Shown here: positions 1-9,191 of the stretch, one piece after another
Layout of the letters: each line of letters opens with the position of its first letter
Position numbering within the stretch: position 1 is the first letter of the stretch
DNA from: Nostoc sp. ATCC 43529
Lineage (GTDB): Bacteria; Cyanobacteriota; Cyanobacteriia; Cyanobacteriales; Nostocaceae
Length of the DNA stretch: 64,000 nt
Assembly (NCBI GenBank): GCA_003326205.1
Contig: LWTK01000045.1
Location: forward strand, 352 to 64,351
Direction of reading: 5' to 3'
Notes under the pieces: generated by a model
What the model was told of the DNA's origin: nothing
Seen by the model: the letters and a program-made list of their open reading frames with translations, nothing else
The model's database searches: none
Translations under genes and position numbers: made by a program

Positions 1-165
1 ATCGACTCTCAAGGTCGTGTAATCAACACCTGGGCTGACATCATCAACCGCGCTAACTTGGGTATGGAAGTAATGCACGAGCGTAACGCTCACAACTTCC
101 CCTTAGACTTGGCTGCTGCTGATGTTGCTCCTGTAGCTCTAACCGCTCCTGCTATCAACGGTTAA
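1..165 (+). CDS. psbA: Photosystem II D1 protein, 3' end (partial)
   Basis: This is the last 54 codons of the D1 reaction-centre protein of photosystem II, a thylakoid membrane protein that binds the primary electron-transfer cofactors and the Mn cluster. The visible part contains the conserved run NAHNFPLDLA, whose His, Asp and Ala residues correspond to the region that ligates the Mn4CaO5 cluster in D1. It is followed by a C-terminal extension ending in TAPAING, which in the family is removed by the CtpA protease after the DLA. The gene enters from the left edge, so its start and promoter are outside the window. A strong terminator follows 35 bases after the stop codon. psbA is usually multicopy in cyanobacteria, and which copy this is cannot be told. 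Confidence 0.95.
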   Translation: MDSQGRVINTWADIINRANLGMEVMHERNAHNFPLDLAAADVAPVALTAPAING

Positions 166-200
166 TTGCTAACCAAGTCAACTGAAAATTAAATAAAATC

Positions 201-231
201 AAAAGCGCCTTCCTTTTGGGAGGGCGCTTTT
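201..231 (+). terminator. Rho-independent terminator of psbA
   Basis: A 13-bp stem (201-213 with 219-231, one G-U pair) encloses a five-base loop. The 3' arm ends in a run of T. It lies directly downstream of the psbA stop codon and matches a classic intrinsic terminator. Confidence 0.85.
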
Positions 232-311
232 TAGTGACTTCCAAGTCAAAAAACATCCCACCGTCTACAGTCAAACAGTCATCAGTATTTTAAAGTAGCG
301 CGATCGCAAAA

Positions 312-3300
312 TTAATGGTGTTGAAAGCGATCGCGTAGAGAAACGATCGCCACATACAGCACAGGCACTACAAATAAACTCAAAAACGTAGAGACAATCA
401 TCCCACCAAAAACGGCTGTTCCAAGAGATTGTCGGCTGGCTGCTCCGCCGCCAGATGCAGTGACAAGGGGCAAAATGCCTAAAAGTGTGGCCAATGAGGT
501 CATCACAATGGGTCGTAGGCGAGTCTGAGCCGCTTCAACAGCTGCTTTGGGAATGGAAAGCCCAGTTTCTCTGAGTTGGTTAGCAAACTCAACGATCAAA
601 ATTGAATTCTTGCTTGCCATGCCAATCAGCATCACCAATCCAATTTGGCAGAAAATGTCGTTTTCTAGCCCTCGAATCAGTTGAAATAGTAGAGCGCCTA
701 AAAGAGCAAGCGGCACTGCCAAAAGGATAATCAAAGGATCGATAAAGTTTTCATACTGAGCCGCCAGAACTAGAAATACAAAGACAATTCCTAAGCCAAA
801 GATGATAATAACCTGTGAACCTGCTTGCACTTGTTCAAGCGATAATCCTGACCACTCATAGCTCATTCCTTTTGGCAATAGCTCGGTTGCTAACTGCTGC
901 ATGGCTGCGATCGCCTGTCCAGAACTGTAACCCGCAGCAGGTGAGCCGTTGATCTCAGTAGAACGAGATAAGTTATAGTGGCTGATTTGTTGAGGTGCAG
1001 TTGTTTGAGTAATTTCGACTAAGTTATTCAGAGGGATCATCTCTCCAGCTTGAGAACGAACATAAAAGCGGTTGATATCTTTAGGACTAGAGCGGAACGG
1101 CTGGTCTGCTTGAACATAAACTCGGTAAATCCGCCCTAAAAAGTCAAAGTCGTTGACATATTCAGATCCCAGAAAAACTTGTAGTGTGCTAAATATGTCC
1201 TCCAAAGACACCTGAAGTGCCTTCGCCTTCTCTCGCTCTACTTTAACGAGTAGCTGTGGGTTATTAGCGCTGAAGCTGGAATATAAGTTTTGCAACTGAG
1301 GCAGCGTATTTCCCCGCTTCACCAGTGAGCTTGTTGCCTGAGCCAGCGTATCAAAGCCCCGGTTAACCTGCTCTTGCAGTTCAAACTGAAAGCCGCCAAA
1401 ATTGCCTACTCCTTGTACCGCCGGAGCCGGATAGCTAACGACGGTTGCGCCGATGATGTTTCCAAAGGGTTGACTCAATCGCGCCATAATTTTATCAACC
1501 GACTGCTCGGCTTTTTTGCGTTCAGACACAGGCTTGAGCGTGACGTAAATAGTCGCTTGATTCGCTGCACTGCCTGTATACGTGAATCCGGCATCTGCAA
1601 AGACACCTGTGATTTCAGGAATCTTCAGAAGCTCCTGTTCAACTTGATTCATAATCTTATCCGTGTAATCCAGCGAAGAGCCTGACGGTGCTTGAATGGT
1701 TACAACAAAATAGGCTTGGTCTTCAGTCGGTACAAACCCTGTTGGTACTTGTTGAAATATCCAGTAGGTCAATGCTAGAGAGAGAACAAAGCCAAAAACA
1801 ATTACAGTTTTGAACCGCATTAAATGACTCAAAGACCAGTTATATCCAGTCTGTAGTCCTGTCAGTATGCGATTTATGGCACTGAAAAACCATCCTCGCC
1901 GATCGCTACCTGGGTGAAGCAAAATAGCTGAAAGAACTGGGGTCAAGGTTAAGGCATTGAAAGTCGAAACCGCGATCGAAAAGGTAATGGTTAATGCAAA
2001 CTGCTTGTAAAGTTGCCCAGTTGTGCCTGGAAAGAAAGCGACTGGAATAAATACAGCTGCTAGCACTAAGGAAGTCGCCAAGACTGCGCCAGAGATTTCC
2101 TGCATTGCAGCAGAGGCAGCCTGACGAGGCGACATCCCTTTGTCTTGGATGAAACGAGTGATGTTTTCGACTACGATAATGGCATCATCTACTACCAATC
2201 CAGTTGCTAGAACCAAGCCAAACAGTGTCAGCGTGTTAATTGAAAAACCAAATAGTTTTGTGAATAGGAATGTACCGATTAAGGAAATTGGAATCGTAAT
2301 CGATGGAATCAGCGTACTTTTCCAGTCCTGCAAGAAGATGAAGATAATAACGATGACCAAGACAATCGCCTCAAACAGAGACTTAATTACCTCATGCATG
2401 GATTCTTCCACAAAGGTCGTCGTGTCGAGTGCGATCGCATACTTGAGTCCAGGTGGAAACTGTTTAGCCAGTTGCTCTAATTCTGCCCTTGCTTCTCTTG
2501 CTGCATCTAGAGCATTGGCCCCAGGTCGCAGCGAAACTCCGATGCCGACTGCACTCTTGCCATTGAAGCGAACCAGGATGCTGTAATCTTCGGCTCCAAG
2601 TTCTGTGCGCCCGACATCTTTAAGTTTGACAAGCGTTCCATCTACATCTGATTTGACAATCATCTCGCCAAACTCTTTAGGATCGGTCAGCCTACCTAAT
2701 GCCCGGACACTGAACTGGTAGGGCTGATTGCCTGACGTGGGTGGCTGGCCTAACTGTCCTGCTGCGACTTGTGCATTCTGCTCCCGTAGGGCGTTAGTGA
2801 CATCTGCCGCCGTTAAATCACGCACGGCAAGTCGATTGGGATCGAGCCATAGGCGCATCGCATACTTGCGCTCGCCATAGAACCGCACCTCGCCTACACC
2901 GTTAACGCGCTTTAACACATCTTTGAGGAACAAATCTGCATAGTTACTAATATATAGGTTGTCATATTCGCCATTTTCGGAGTAGAGAGCGATCGCCAAA
3001 ATTAGTTGTGTAGAGGTTTTCGTCACCGTTACGCCTGTCTTCTGCACCTCTTCAGGTAGCCTCCCCTCTGCGGCTTTAATCCGATTCTGCACATCCACAG
3101 CCGCCAGATCGATGGCACGTGAGAAATCAAACGTGACGGTGATTGTGCTGCTGCCATCATTGCCACTGGTAGAAGTGATGTATTTCAGTCCCTCCACGCC
3201 GTTGATTTCTTGCTCTAACGGCACCGTGACAGCTGATTCTACAACTTCTGCACTGGCTCCAGTGTAGGTCGCTTTCACAACCACCTGAGGCGGTGCAACT

Positions 3301-3413
3301 TCTGGATATTGAGCAATCGGAAGTGTAAAAGCGCTGACTGCCCCAACCAAGATGATAATCAGAGCAGAAACAATGGCAAAGACAGGACGCTTAATAAAAA
3401 AATTGACGAACAT
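312..3413 (-). CDS. RND multidrug efflux permease, HAE1 (AcrB-like) family
   Basis: This 1033-aa protein is an inner-membrane proton/drug antiporter, the pump component of a tripartite efflux system. It begins MFVNFFIKRPVFA, the standard HAE1 N-terminus followed by the first membrane helix. It has the two large periplasmic loops and twelve-helix layout expected of AcrB homologues. The paired aspartates of the proton relay are present in the fourth helix (GLVVDDAIIVVE). The length is typical of the family. The membrane-fusion partner lies upstream on the same strand at 3673-4935, and an AraC regulator precedes that, so the three probably form one efflux locus. No TolC-type outer membrane gene is nearby. 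The substrate cannot be inferred from sequence. Confidence 0.95.
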   Translation of the reverse strand: MFVNFFIKRPVFAIVSALIIILVGAVSAFTLPIAQYPEVAPPQVVVKATYTGASAEVVESAVTVPLEQEINGVEGLKYITSTSGNDGSSTITVTFDFSRAIDLAAVDVQNRIKAAEGRLPEEVQKTGVTVTKTSTQLILAIALYSENGEYDNLYISNYADLFLKDVLKRVNGVGEVRFYGERKYAMRLWLDPNRLAVRDLTAADVTNALREQNAQVAAGQLGQPPTSGNQPYQFSVRALGRLTDPKEFGEMIVKSDVDGTLVKLKDVGRTELGAEDYSILVRFNGKSAVGIGVSLRPGANALDAAREARAELEQLAKQFPPGLKYAIALDTTTFVEESMHEVIKSLFEAIVLVIVIIFIFLQDWKSTLIPSITIPISLIGTFLFTKLFGFSINTLTLFGLVLATGLVVDDAIIVVENITRFIQDKGMSPRQAASAAMQEISGAVLATSLVLAAVFIPVAFFPGTTGQLYKQFALTITFSIAVSTFNALTLTPVLSAILLHPGSDRRGWFFSAINRILTGLQTGYNWSLSHLMRFKTVIVFGFVLSLALTYWIFQQVPTGFVPTEDQAYFVVTIQAPSGSSLDYTDKIMNQVEQELLKIPEITGVFADAGFTYTGSAANQATIYVTLKPVSERKKAEQSVDKIMARLSQPFGNIIGATVVSYPAPAVQGVGNFGGFQFELQEQVNRGFDTLAQATSSLVKRGNTLPQLQNLYSSFSANNPQLLVKVEREKAKALQVSLEDIFSTLQVFLGSEYVNDFDFLGRIYRVYVQADQPFRSSPKDINRFYVRSQAGEMIPLNNLVEITQTTAPQQISHYNLSRSTEINGSPAAGYSSGQAIAAMQQLATELLPKGMSYEWSGLSLEQVQAGSQVIIIFGLGIVFVFLVLAAQYENFIDPLIILLAVPLALLGALLFQLIRGLENDIFCQIGLVMLIGMASKNSILIVEFANQLRETGLSIPKAAVEAAQTRLRPIVMTSLATLLGILPLVTASGGGAASRQSLGTAVFGGMIVSTFLSLFVVPVLYVAIVSLRDRFQHH

Positions 3414-3536
3414 AGCATAACCTGTAATGCATCAAATTTCCGGAAATCAAAAGTGAACCTAAACTACACCTGCGGCAACTAACATACCGATCGCACATAA
3501 GTTGGAGACTGCCAACATGAGCAGAAATCTCATCAG

Positions 3537-3645
3537 GTACTTGCAAATAAAAAATATCCCAAAACTGACCCAAAACCCTTTTCATTTCTACTCTCTGTGT
3601 TCTCTGCGTCTCTGTGGTTCGTTTATTTTATTTCTTGCAAGTCCC
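3537..3645. repeat. MITE-like inverted-repeat element
   Basis: The ends form an 11-base inverted repeat with one mismatch (3537-3547 and 3635-3645), enclosing about 87 bases with no ORF. The interior contains a tctgcgtctctgtggttcg stretch that resembles the interior of the element inside higB at 56188-56277. It sits between the membrane-fusion and RND genes. Mobility is inferred only from the structure. Confidence 0.45.
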
Positions 3646-3672
3646 TAATCCTTCATGCCTCAGATATCTACG

Positions 3673-4935
3673 CTATGAACTGGACGCGATCGGTTTCATC
3701 GCTTCTGAGAGAATTGCTGTTCCATCAGAGAGTTGCTGAAGTCCAGAAACGACAATTTGTTCGCCGGGTTTCAGCCCTTCAATCACCTGGTAGTTTCCGT
3801 CTTCCACCTCACCCAGGATCACAGGTCTTTGACGAGCCACTAGGTCTGTATCAGTCTTCTGAGCGACGAAAACAAAGTCTTTCCCACCCAGGCGGGAAAT
3901 TGCCGCCGTCGGTACAAGCACACCTGGACGCTCATCCCAAATCACTCGTGACAGCACTTGTTGATCGGCTCGTAAACGCCCGTCTGGATTGGTATAGAGC
4001 GCCTTGATCGAGATCGATTCACTTTGATTATTGACATTAGGTGAGATAAAAAAAACTTGACTGTTGCCAATTAACTTGCCCTGTTGATTAATGAGCTGTA
4101 CAGTCATTCCCGGTCGTAAATCAGCAGCGCGTTCTGAGGGTACTGATAAATTGACTTCCAAAGGATGATTTTGGGTAATGGTTGCAAGTTGAGTGGAAGG
4201 ACTGACATAATCGCCCACCTTTATGGGAATATTGCCAATCGTCCCGGCAAAAGGAGCAATAATCTGGTAGTACTGAAGTTCAACCTGCTGTCCCCTAACA
4301 TTGGCAGCCGCCTGTTGGAAAACTTTCTCCTTACTGGCAATGATGGATCGCTGTGCTTCAATTCGAGCTTTAGCGGCATCAAGTTCTGCTTTGGCATTAT
4401 CAAGGTTATTGCGCCTGCCATCTAACACTTCTTGACTGACTGCGCCTTCTTGGTACAGGGTTGAGTAGCGATCGTATTGCTGCTGTTGCAGTGCTACATC
4501 TGACGCTTTAGCCCGGCGATCGGCTTCTAAGGGAATTAGTGAAGCTTTGGCACTTTCAACGTCTGCTTGGGCTGAGGCGGCGGCAGCACGAGAACTAGTA
4601 ATCTCGGCTTGTTGGCGATCGGGATTGATTTGAATCAGAGGAGTGCCCACTGCAACTTCAATTCCAGGCTGAACGAAGATTTGAGCGACTCGCCCATCAA
4701 CTTGGGGGTGAAGTGCGATCGATCGCCGCGACTCTAACCGACCAATGAATTCTGAGGTGTTGCGAACTTTTCCAGCTTGGACTGAGGCAAGTTTGACGCG
4801 AACGGCTGCGGTAGCTTGTGCTTTTTCTGCTTTTGCATTGGAATCAACAGAATGACAGGCTCCTGCAAACGTCAGGATTAAAACAGTTGAAATGAGGTAG
4901 CTAACACCCCTTAGCGTTGATATGCTTTTGCTCAT
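3673..4935 (-). CDS. RND efflux membrane-fusion lipoprotein (AcrA/MexA family)
   Basis: This 420-aa periplasmic adaptor would link the RND permease at 312-3413 to an outer-membrane channel. Residues 1-27 form a lipoprotein signal, with a hydrophobic stretch ending FAGAC and Cys27 as the likely lipidated residue. The barrel-sandwich hybrid (lipoyl-like) region starts near residue 70 with HPQVDGRVAQIFVQPG. A long coiled-coil hairpin rich in Ala, Gln and Glu follows at about residues 105-215, then the second lipoyl half (IIAPFAGTIG) and a beta-barrel. The start codon is supported by a purine-rich site (ggaaggga) just upstream. The gene is co-oriented with the permease and separated from it by about 260 bases carrying a small inverted-repeat element. 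Confidence 0.93.
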   Translation of the reverse strand: MSKSISTLRGVSYLISTVLILTFAGACHSVDSNAKAEKAQATAAVRVKLASVQAGKVRNTSEFIGRLESRRSIALHPQVDGRVAQIFVQPGIEVAVGTPLIQINPDRQQAEITSSRAAAASAQADVESAKASLIPLEADRRAKASDVALQQQQYDRYSTLYQEGAVSQEVLDGRRNNLDNAKAELDAAKARIEAQRSIIASKEKVFQQAAANVRGQQVELQYYQIIAPFAGTIGNIPIKVGDYVSPSTQLATITQNHPLEVNLSVPSERAADLRPGMTVQLINQQGKLIGNSQVFFISPNVNNQSESISIKALYTNPDGRLRADQQVLSRVIWDERPGVLVPTAAISRLGGKDFVFVAQKTDTDLVARQRPVILGEVEDGNYQVIEGLKPGEQIVVSGLQQLSDGTAILSEAMKPIASSS

Positions 4936-5267
4936 AACTCCCTTCCTTTTATAGAAGACGATGTTCCTTTTCGGTAATCACTTGTGTGAGTCACACTAAC
5001 GATGTTGAGTATTAAAAGCAGACTCAGAACTTTGTTGTACATTCTCTGATTTTTGATTTGTCGTCATAACAGTTTGATGGCAACACAAATTGGTTACGGT
5101 GATGATTGCTATTGTCAGCAAAATCTGACTCGATCGCTTGCTGATGAGAAAGCTGGCAACTGTATTGCTAAAATGGCGTTGGTTTTATAAAGAAAAATCT
5201 TTATAAATAAACTCTATAAAACTGCATCAACCCTGTCTTGCACGTTCTTTCGATTTTGGACACATTC
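4936..5267. other. Intergenic region upstream of the efflux genes
   Basis: This 332-base AT-rich stretch has no credible gene. It must hold the promoter of the membrane-fusion gene and probably the binding site of the AraC-type regulator encoded upstream. I could not pick out a convincing operator. Confidence 0.4.
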
Positions 5268-6167
5268 TTACTGACTTTTGAGAAAGGCTTTAGGAGTGAC
5301 CCCAACTAATTGTTTGAAGTGACGACTGAGGTGACTTTGATGGGTAAAGCCAAGAATATGGGCAATTTCTGCGATCGTTAGTTCATCTTGCAATAGCAAT
5401 TTCTTGGCACGTTCTATCCTGCACTGGATCACATATTGATGGGGTGCCAAACCTGTTGACTGTTTGAACAAAAAAGAGAAATAACTCGGACTAATATGAA
5501 CCACTGCGGCTAAAGCCGATAATGTCAAGTCTTGTTCTAGATGAGCATGAATATAATCCACCAACTGCTGCAATTTGCGTTTTGGCAAACCGCTTGCGAC
5601 TGCCGGAAGCATCTGTTTGTGAGTAGAATAATGGCATAACAGGTGAGCTATTAACGCAGTCGTCATTGCGTTCACATACAGACGCCCCCCCATACCATTC
5701 GATTCCAGTTCTGTTTTAAGGGCTAATCCAATGCTATGAATTAAGGGATCGGGACGACTGAGAGTGGGTGTCAGTTCAACATCTTTTATGTCGGGCGCTT
5801 CAGCAATGTACTGGGCTAATAGTGTCGATTCAAAAGCCAACGCAATAAATTGATGTTCAGTATTCCAACACGCCCAGTTTCGGGCATTTGCTGGTATAAC
5901 TGTGATCGTTCCATAGCTAATTTGAGTCGGTTGGGTTAGTTCTTCAATGGTCTCAATCATAGGTGATTGCAGCGTGCGATCGTGAATAATGATGCGGTGC
6001 TGCCTACAGGAGTGTTCAACCATTTCATACGGTGGCTGACGGTGGTATTGAAGATAAAACCGATCCCAATCTGCTGAGGCGCTCGAAACCAGAGCTTTTT
6101 GTGGATAGAGCATAAAAGAATCAGCTTTGCTAGCCAAATCAAGTCTCGGAGCCTCTTCCCCTGCCAT
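5268..6167 (-). CDS. AraC-family transcriptional regulator
   Basis: This 299-aa DNA-binding protein has its AraC/XylS double helix-turn-helix at the C-terminus (about residues 200-299). The first helix pair is visible in LTLSALAAVVHISPSYFSFL. The second is in LTIAEIAHILGFTHQSHLSR, followed by the family signature FKQLVGVTPKAF. The N-terminal 190 residues would form the sensing domain, and its ligand cannot be identified. The gene lies upstream of and co-oriented with the RND efflux genes, which suggests it controls them, as is common for AraC regulators beside pumps. The chosen start gives MAGEEAPRL; a nearby alternative would change only a few residues. Confidence 0.92.
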   Translation of the reverse strand: MAGEEAPRLDLASKADSFMLYPQKALVSSASADWDRFYLQYHRQPPYEMVEHSCRQHRIIIHDRTLQSPMIETIEELTQPTQISYGTITVIPANARNWACWNTEHQFIALAFESTLLAQYIAEAPDIKDVELTPTLSRPDPLIHSIGLALKTELESNGMGGRLYVNAMTTALIAHLLCHYSTHKQMLPAVASGLPKRKLQQLVDYIHAHLEQDLTLSALAAVVHISPSYFSFLFKQSTGLAPHQYVIQCRIERAKKLLLQDELTIAEIAHILGFTHQSHLSRHFKQLVGVTPKAFLKSQ

Positions 6168-6280
6168 GATTCACACCCTCTATCAGTCAAATTGCTAAGG
6201 CTTACTGTAATCGTAATGACTTCAGTTTAATATATTTTTAAAGGGATAGCTTTAGCAATACCTTCGCCAATTTACGAGGG

Positions 6281-6525
6281 CTAAACGGCTGCGCTTAAAA
6301 CTTCATGGTTGGTCAGTTTGCTATCTTCAATTTGCACAATGCGATCGGCTAGATCTAGAATTCGGTTATCATTGGTGACGAGTAGAATTGTACAGCCTTG
6401 TTCTTTGGCTAATGTCTGCATGAGGTTGACTACATCTCGACCGGATTTGCTATTTAATGCGGTAGTTGGTTCGTCAGCTAGGACGATTTTGGGATGGTTG
6501 ACTAATGCACGAGCGATCGCAATCT
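6281..6525 (-). pseudogene. ABC transporter ATPase C-terminal fragment (DevA/MacB type)
   Basis: Minus-strand translation gives the last third of a MacB/DevA-type ABC ATPase. IAIARALVNHPKIVLADEPT carries the end of the signature region and the Walker B motif, followed by the D-loop region, and the frame ends in a stop at 6281. The 5' two-thirds, including Walker A, is absent; a stop precedes the fragment. The position normally holding the H-loop histidine (LLVTHD in relatives) reads LLVTND, a further sign of decay. No permease partner is nearby. In DevBCA-type exporters this ATPase would pair with a membrane-fusion protein and a permease. This copy cannot be functional. Confidence 0.8.
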
Positions 6526-6596
6526 AGCAGAACTAAAATTGACAAAACTTTACGCTCCTAATAGCCTACGGCTAGTTTCAGTTCATGGAGTATTAG

Positions 6597-6679
6597 ATTA
6601 ACGTGAGTTCGATGAACTAAAAAATGGCAGGAGGCAGTGCAGCTTTTTGGCTTTTTATAACCGTCGAACTCACGTTAAT
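6597..6679. repeat. Perfect 16-bp inverted repeat pair
   Basis: Bases 6597-6612 and 6664-6679 are exact reverse complements (core ttaacgtgagttcga), separated by 51 bases. The pair lies just 3' of the broken ABC ATPase and before the hydrolase gene. It could be the ends of a small non-coding element or of a deleted insertion sequence. Confidence 0.6.
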
Positions 6680-6721
6680 TTATTGACAAATAATTCCAAG
6701 TTATCAGGGACAAGAATCAAC

Positions 6722-7279
6722 ATGAAACGAGCCTTATTAGTAATCGATGTTCAAAACGAATACTTCACAGGTAAGCTACCAATAACCTATCCATCGGGAA
6801 GTTTAGATAATATTCTTCAAGTAATGAATATTGCTAAAGAGCGAGATATACCTGTGATTGTTGTTAGACATACACAGCCGCTAGAAAACTCTCCCATTTT
6901 TCAAAAGGGAAGTCCAGAATGGGAGCTTCATCCAGAAATTGCCAAATATCCCTACGATCTCCTGATTGAAAAAAATTTGCCAGGAAGTTTTACTGCAACA
7001 GAGTTAGAGGCTTGGCTCAAAGAAAGGAATATTGATACCGTCGTTATCTCCGGATACATGACTCAAATGTGTTGTGACACAACCGCTAGACAAGCCGCCC
7101 ATCTGGGTTTTTCTGTAGAGTTTCTTTCTGATGCGACAGGAACCCTCGCCTTTGAAAATAATGCGGGTACTGCTACTGATGAAGAACTTCATAGAGCAAC
7201 TTTAGTTGCCCAAGATACTTTTATTAGTAAGGTAATAAATACCTCTAAATGGATTAATAATCTTGAAGATACGAATTAA
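6722..7279 (+). CDS. Isochorismatase-family cysteine hydrolase
   Basis: This 185-aa cytosolic hydrolase is of the isochorismatase/nicotinamidase superfamily. The three catalytic positions are visible. The aspartate is at residue 9 (LLVIDVQNEYF), the lysine near residue 84 (EKNLPGSF), and the nucleophilic cysteine near 116-117 (YMTQMCCDTTARQA), preceded by the non-proline bulge region VISGY. An upstream in-frame start exists, but the 25 extra residues do not resemble the family and run into the inverted-repeat region, so the ATG giving MKRALLVIDVQ was chosen. The length is typical. The substrate is unknown, since the family includes isochorismatases, nicotinamidases and various amidases. The gene is isolated, with a terminator-like hairpin downstream shared with the convergent dioxygenase gene. 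Confidence 0.9.
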   Translation: MKRALLVIDVQNEYFTGKLPITYPSGSLDNILQVMNIAKERDIPVIVVRHTQPLENSPIFQKGSPEWELHPEIAKYPYDLLIEKNLPGSFTATELEAWLKERNIDTVVISGYMTQMCCDTTARQAAHLGFSVEFLSDATGTLAFENNAGTATDEELHRATLVAQDTFISKVINTSKWINNLEDTN

Positions 7280-7363
7280 GTCCAAAAGTAAATTTTTGGC
7301 TAGTGTCAAATAATTTTAGATTTTAGATTAACCCCATACCGTTGATACTGGGGCTTGAATTTT

Positions 7364-7395
7364 GTAGGGTAGCATAGCTAGCTGTGCTACCCTAC
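7364..7395. terminator. Hairpin between convergent genes
   Basis: An 11-bp perfect stem (7364-7374 with 7385-7395) with a ten-base loop lies between the convergent hydrolase and dioxygenase genes. It lacks a long T-run but is placed to serve as a bidirectional terminator. Confidence 0.5.
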
Positions 7396-7436
7396 TATGT
7401 AAATTATTTAAATTGCAACCCTATTGACGTTGTACT

Positions 7437-8405
7437 TTATGAAAGTACTGGTTGGGCTTCCAGTTTCTGGGCTTGGTTTTTCAAAACGGTTGGTAATTCG
7501 CTGTTGAAAGCTTCACCTTCTACCACTTGGGAGCGGAAACCGTCAACCCCAACTGGAACGTCGCCTGTGATGGTGGTGCGGTAAAGTACGCGCTCGACTT
7601 CTATATGATCTAGATCTTGAGGGGCTAAATGGGCGGTGGCGCGGTTGTCCCAAAAGGCTATGTCACCATTGTTCCAGCGGAAGCGGGTAGTGTAGGCGGG
7701 CTTGGTGATTTGGTTGAAAAATAATTCAAGCAGCAGGTCGCTTTCTTGTCGTGACACGTCTAGAATGTGCGAGGTGAAGCCAGGGTTCACAAACAACGCA
7801 CGTTCGCCCGTCTCAGGATGAACCCGAACCACTGGATGGATGGAAACCAAAGGATTTGCAGCGATGCGTTGGGCAATCTTGCTGTTGCTAGGCAAATTCA
7901 AACGCGCATTAAAACGATGTTCGGCTTTCAATGTATCTGCAAGCGCCCGCACGGGTGCTGACAGACCCTCGTAAGCTGCAACCAAATTAGTCCACTGTGT
8001 GTCGCCACCGATGCTGGGAACGTTAACCGCACGCAAAATTGAACCCGCAGGGGGATTGACAACTGCTGTCACATCGGTATGCCAGCGGCTCTCGTAGCTG
8101 GAACGGCGCAAACCGTTGCGCTTTTCGTAGCGGCTGCGGTCAATAGGCAAGATTTGTGAGTAACCTTCGATAGGCTCATCTTCGTGGGGATGTGCGTAAG
8201 TTACTTCACCGAAACGAGATGTGAAAGCGATTTGTGCAGCATGGTCAATGTTCTGACCGCGAAAGAATACAACTTTCCACTTCAATAGTGTTTGACGAAT
8301 TTCTTGGACTGCTTCGTCGTGCAGAGGACGCGAAAGATCGACGCCACTGATTTCGGCACCGATGAAACCAGCTACTGGTTTGACTTCAATGTGCTTGTAG
8401 CTCAT
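7437..8405 (-). CDS. TauD/TfdA-family 2-oxoglutarate-dependent dioxygenase
   Basis: This 322-aa non-haem iron oxygenase is of the taurine dioxygenase family. The iron-binding HxD is in SRWHTDVTA (about residue 108) and the distal histidine in ATAHLAPQD (about residue 255). The C-terminal RVLYRTTITGDVPVG carries the arginine that binds 2-oxoglutarate. The N-terminus (GAEISGVDLSRPL) is the standard family start. Such enzymes couple 2-oxoglutarate decarboxylation to hydroxylation of taurine, alkyl sulfates or related compounds; the substrate here is not identifiable. No sulfonate transporter lies next to it. It is transcribed away from the small membrane-protein gene region. Confidence 0.92.
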   Translation of the reverse strand: MSYKHIEVKPVAGFIGAEISGVDLSRPLHDEAVQEIRQTLLKWKVVFFRGQNIDHAAQIAFTSRFGEVTYAHPHEDEPIEGYSQILPIDRSRYEKRNGLRRSSYESRWHTDVTAVVNPPAGSILRAVNVPSIGGDTQWTNLVAAYEGLSAPVRALADTLKAEHRFNARLNLPSNSKIAQRIAANPLVSIHPVVRVHPETGERALFVNPGFTSHILDVSRQESDLLLELFFNQITKPAYTTRFRWNNGDIAFWDNRATAHLAPQDLDHIEVERVLYRTTITGDVPVGVDGFRSQVVEGEAFNSELPTVLKNQAQKLEAQPVLS

Positions 8406-8681
8406 GTAAATTCTCCATTCAATCCATAGAGGAGTTTTCGCATTCGCTTCCTTTGCTTGCTGTCTACGGTAATTAAAGGAAGCGATCGCAACTCCAACTA
8501 TAATACTGTAACTTGACGTATTTACCGTATGATAAATGTAAAGTTATGAAAAGAACCCAAAATGTAGCCTGATACTGAGTTGCAGTCAAAGATAGTAAGG
8601 CTGAGAATAGCGATCGCAGTTTGCAAACAGAATATCTCAGTCCATACCCAACTTATTACGAAAAATGAGAAAACAACTAAA

Positions 8682-9095
8682 TTATTTGAGCTTTACTCCC
8701 CGGACGCAAAGCCGCAACCACAACCATCCGAACCCACTCCCAATAAAATAATAGGGAAAATCTGCCCAAGTGAAGACACTACCAAATAACATTTTTCCCC
8801 ACCAAAATGAACGTACCCAATTTAAAAATGGTTGATCCCACAATTGCAGAAATTCTATTAAGCAAGTAATTACCAATACCCACAAAGGGATTTGCCAAAC
8901 TGAAGACCGAGTGGTGATAAATAGAAAGGCGAACAAGCACCAAAATATCTGATAAAAAATTCCTCCTACCTCTTGATTCAACCACAAAATAGAATAGCGA
9001 TAGTGGCTATATAAAAGCCCAATAGTGAGAATAATAACTAGAGAAAAAAGAATTCGCTTATTTAATTGTTTGTAATTTGTGGCATTATTGGGCAT
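8682..9095 (-). CDS. Small integral membrane protein, DUF2809-like
   Basis: This 137-aa protein has about four hydrophobic helices: 15-33, 42-60, 68-85 and a C-terminal one near 115-128. Conserved features of the DUF2809 family can be read: HYRYSILWLNQEVGG after the first helix, RSSVWQIPLWVLVITCLIEFLQLW in the middle (Glu and Leu-Gln-Leu), and an aromatic WADFPYYFIGSGFGW segment at the end. The function of the family is unknown. The gene stands alone between the dioxygenase and the CHASE2 kinase, on the same strand as both but with sizeable gaps. Family assignment is from recall of the pattern. Confidence 0.65.
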   Translation of the reverse strand: MPNNATNYKQLNKRILFSLVIILTIGLLYSHYRYSILWLNQEVGGIFYQIFWCLFAFLFITTRSSVWQIPLWVLVITCLIEFLQLWDQPFLNWVRSFWWGKMLFGSVFTWADFPYYFIGSGFGWLWLRLCVRGVKLK

Positions 9096-9191
9096 CCTGG
9101 CAGGCCTTGTGTACCTTATTGAAATAAAATGTGCTGTAATTTTATATTATTCTTATAAAATCTAGCTCTTGAATTCTAAATTATTTCATAT

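Noticed and set aside
6309..6527. Plus-strand 72-codon frame
   Set aside because: Antisense of the ABC ATPase fragment, whose Walker B motif is clear on the minus strand.
8580..8789. Plus-strand 69-codon frame
   Set aside because: It overlaps the end of the DUF2809-like gene antisense, and has no ribosome site or recognisable protein features.
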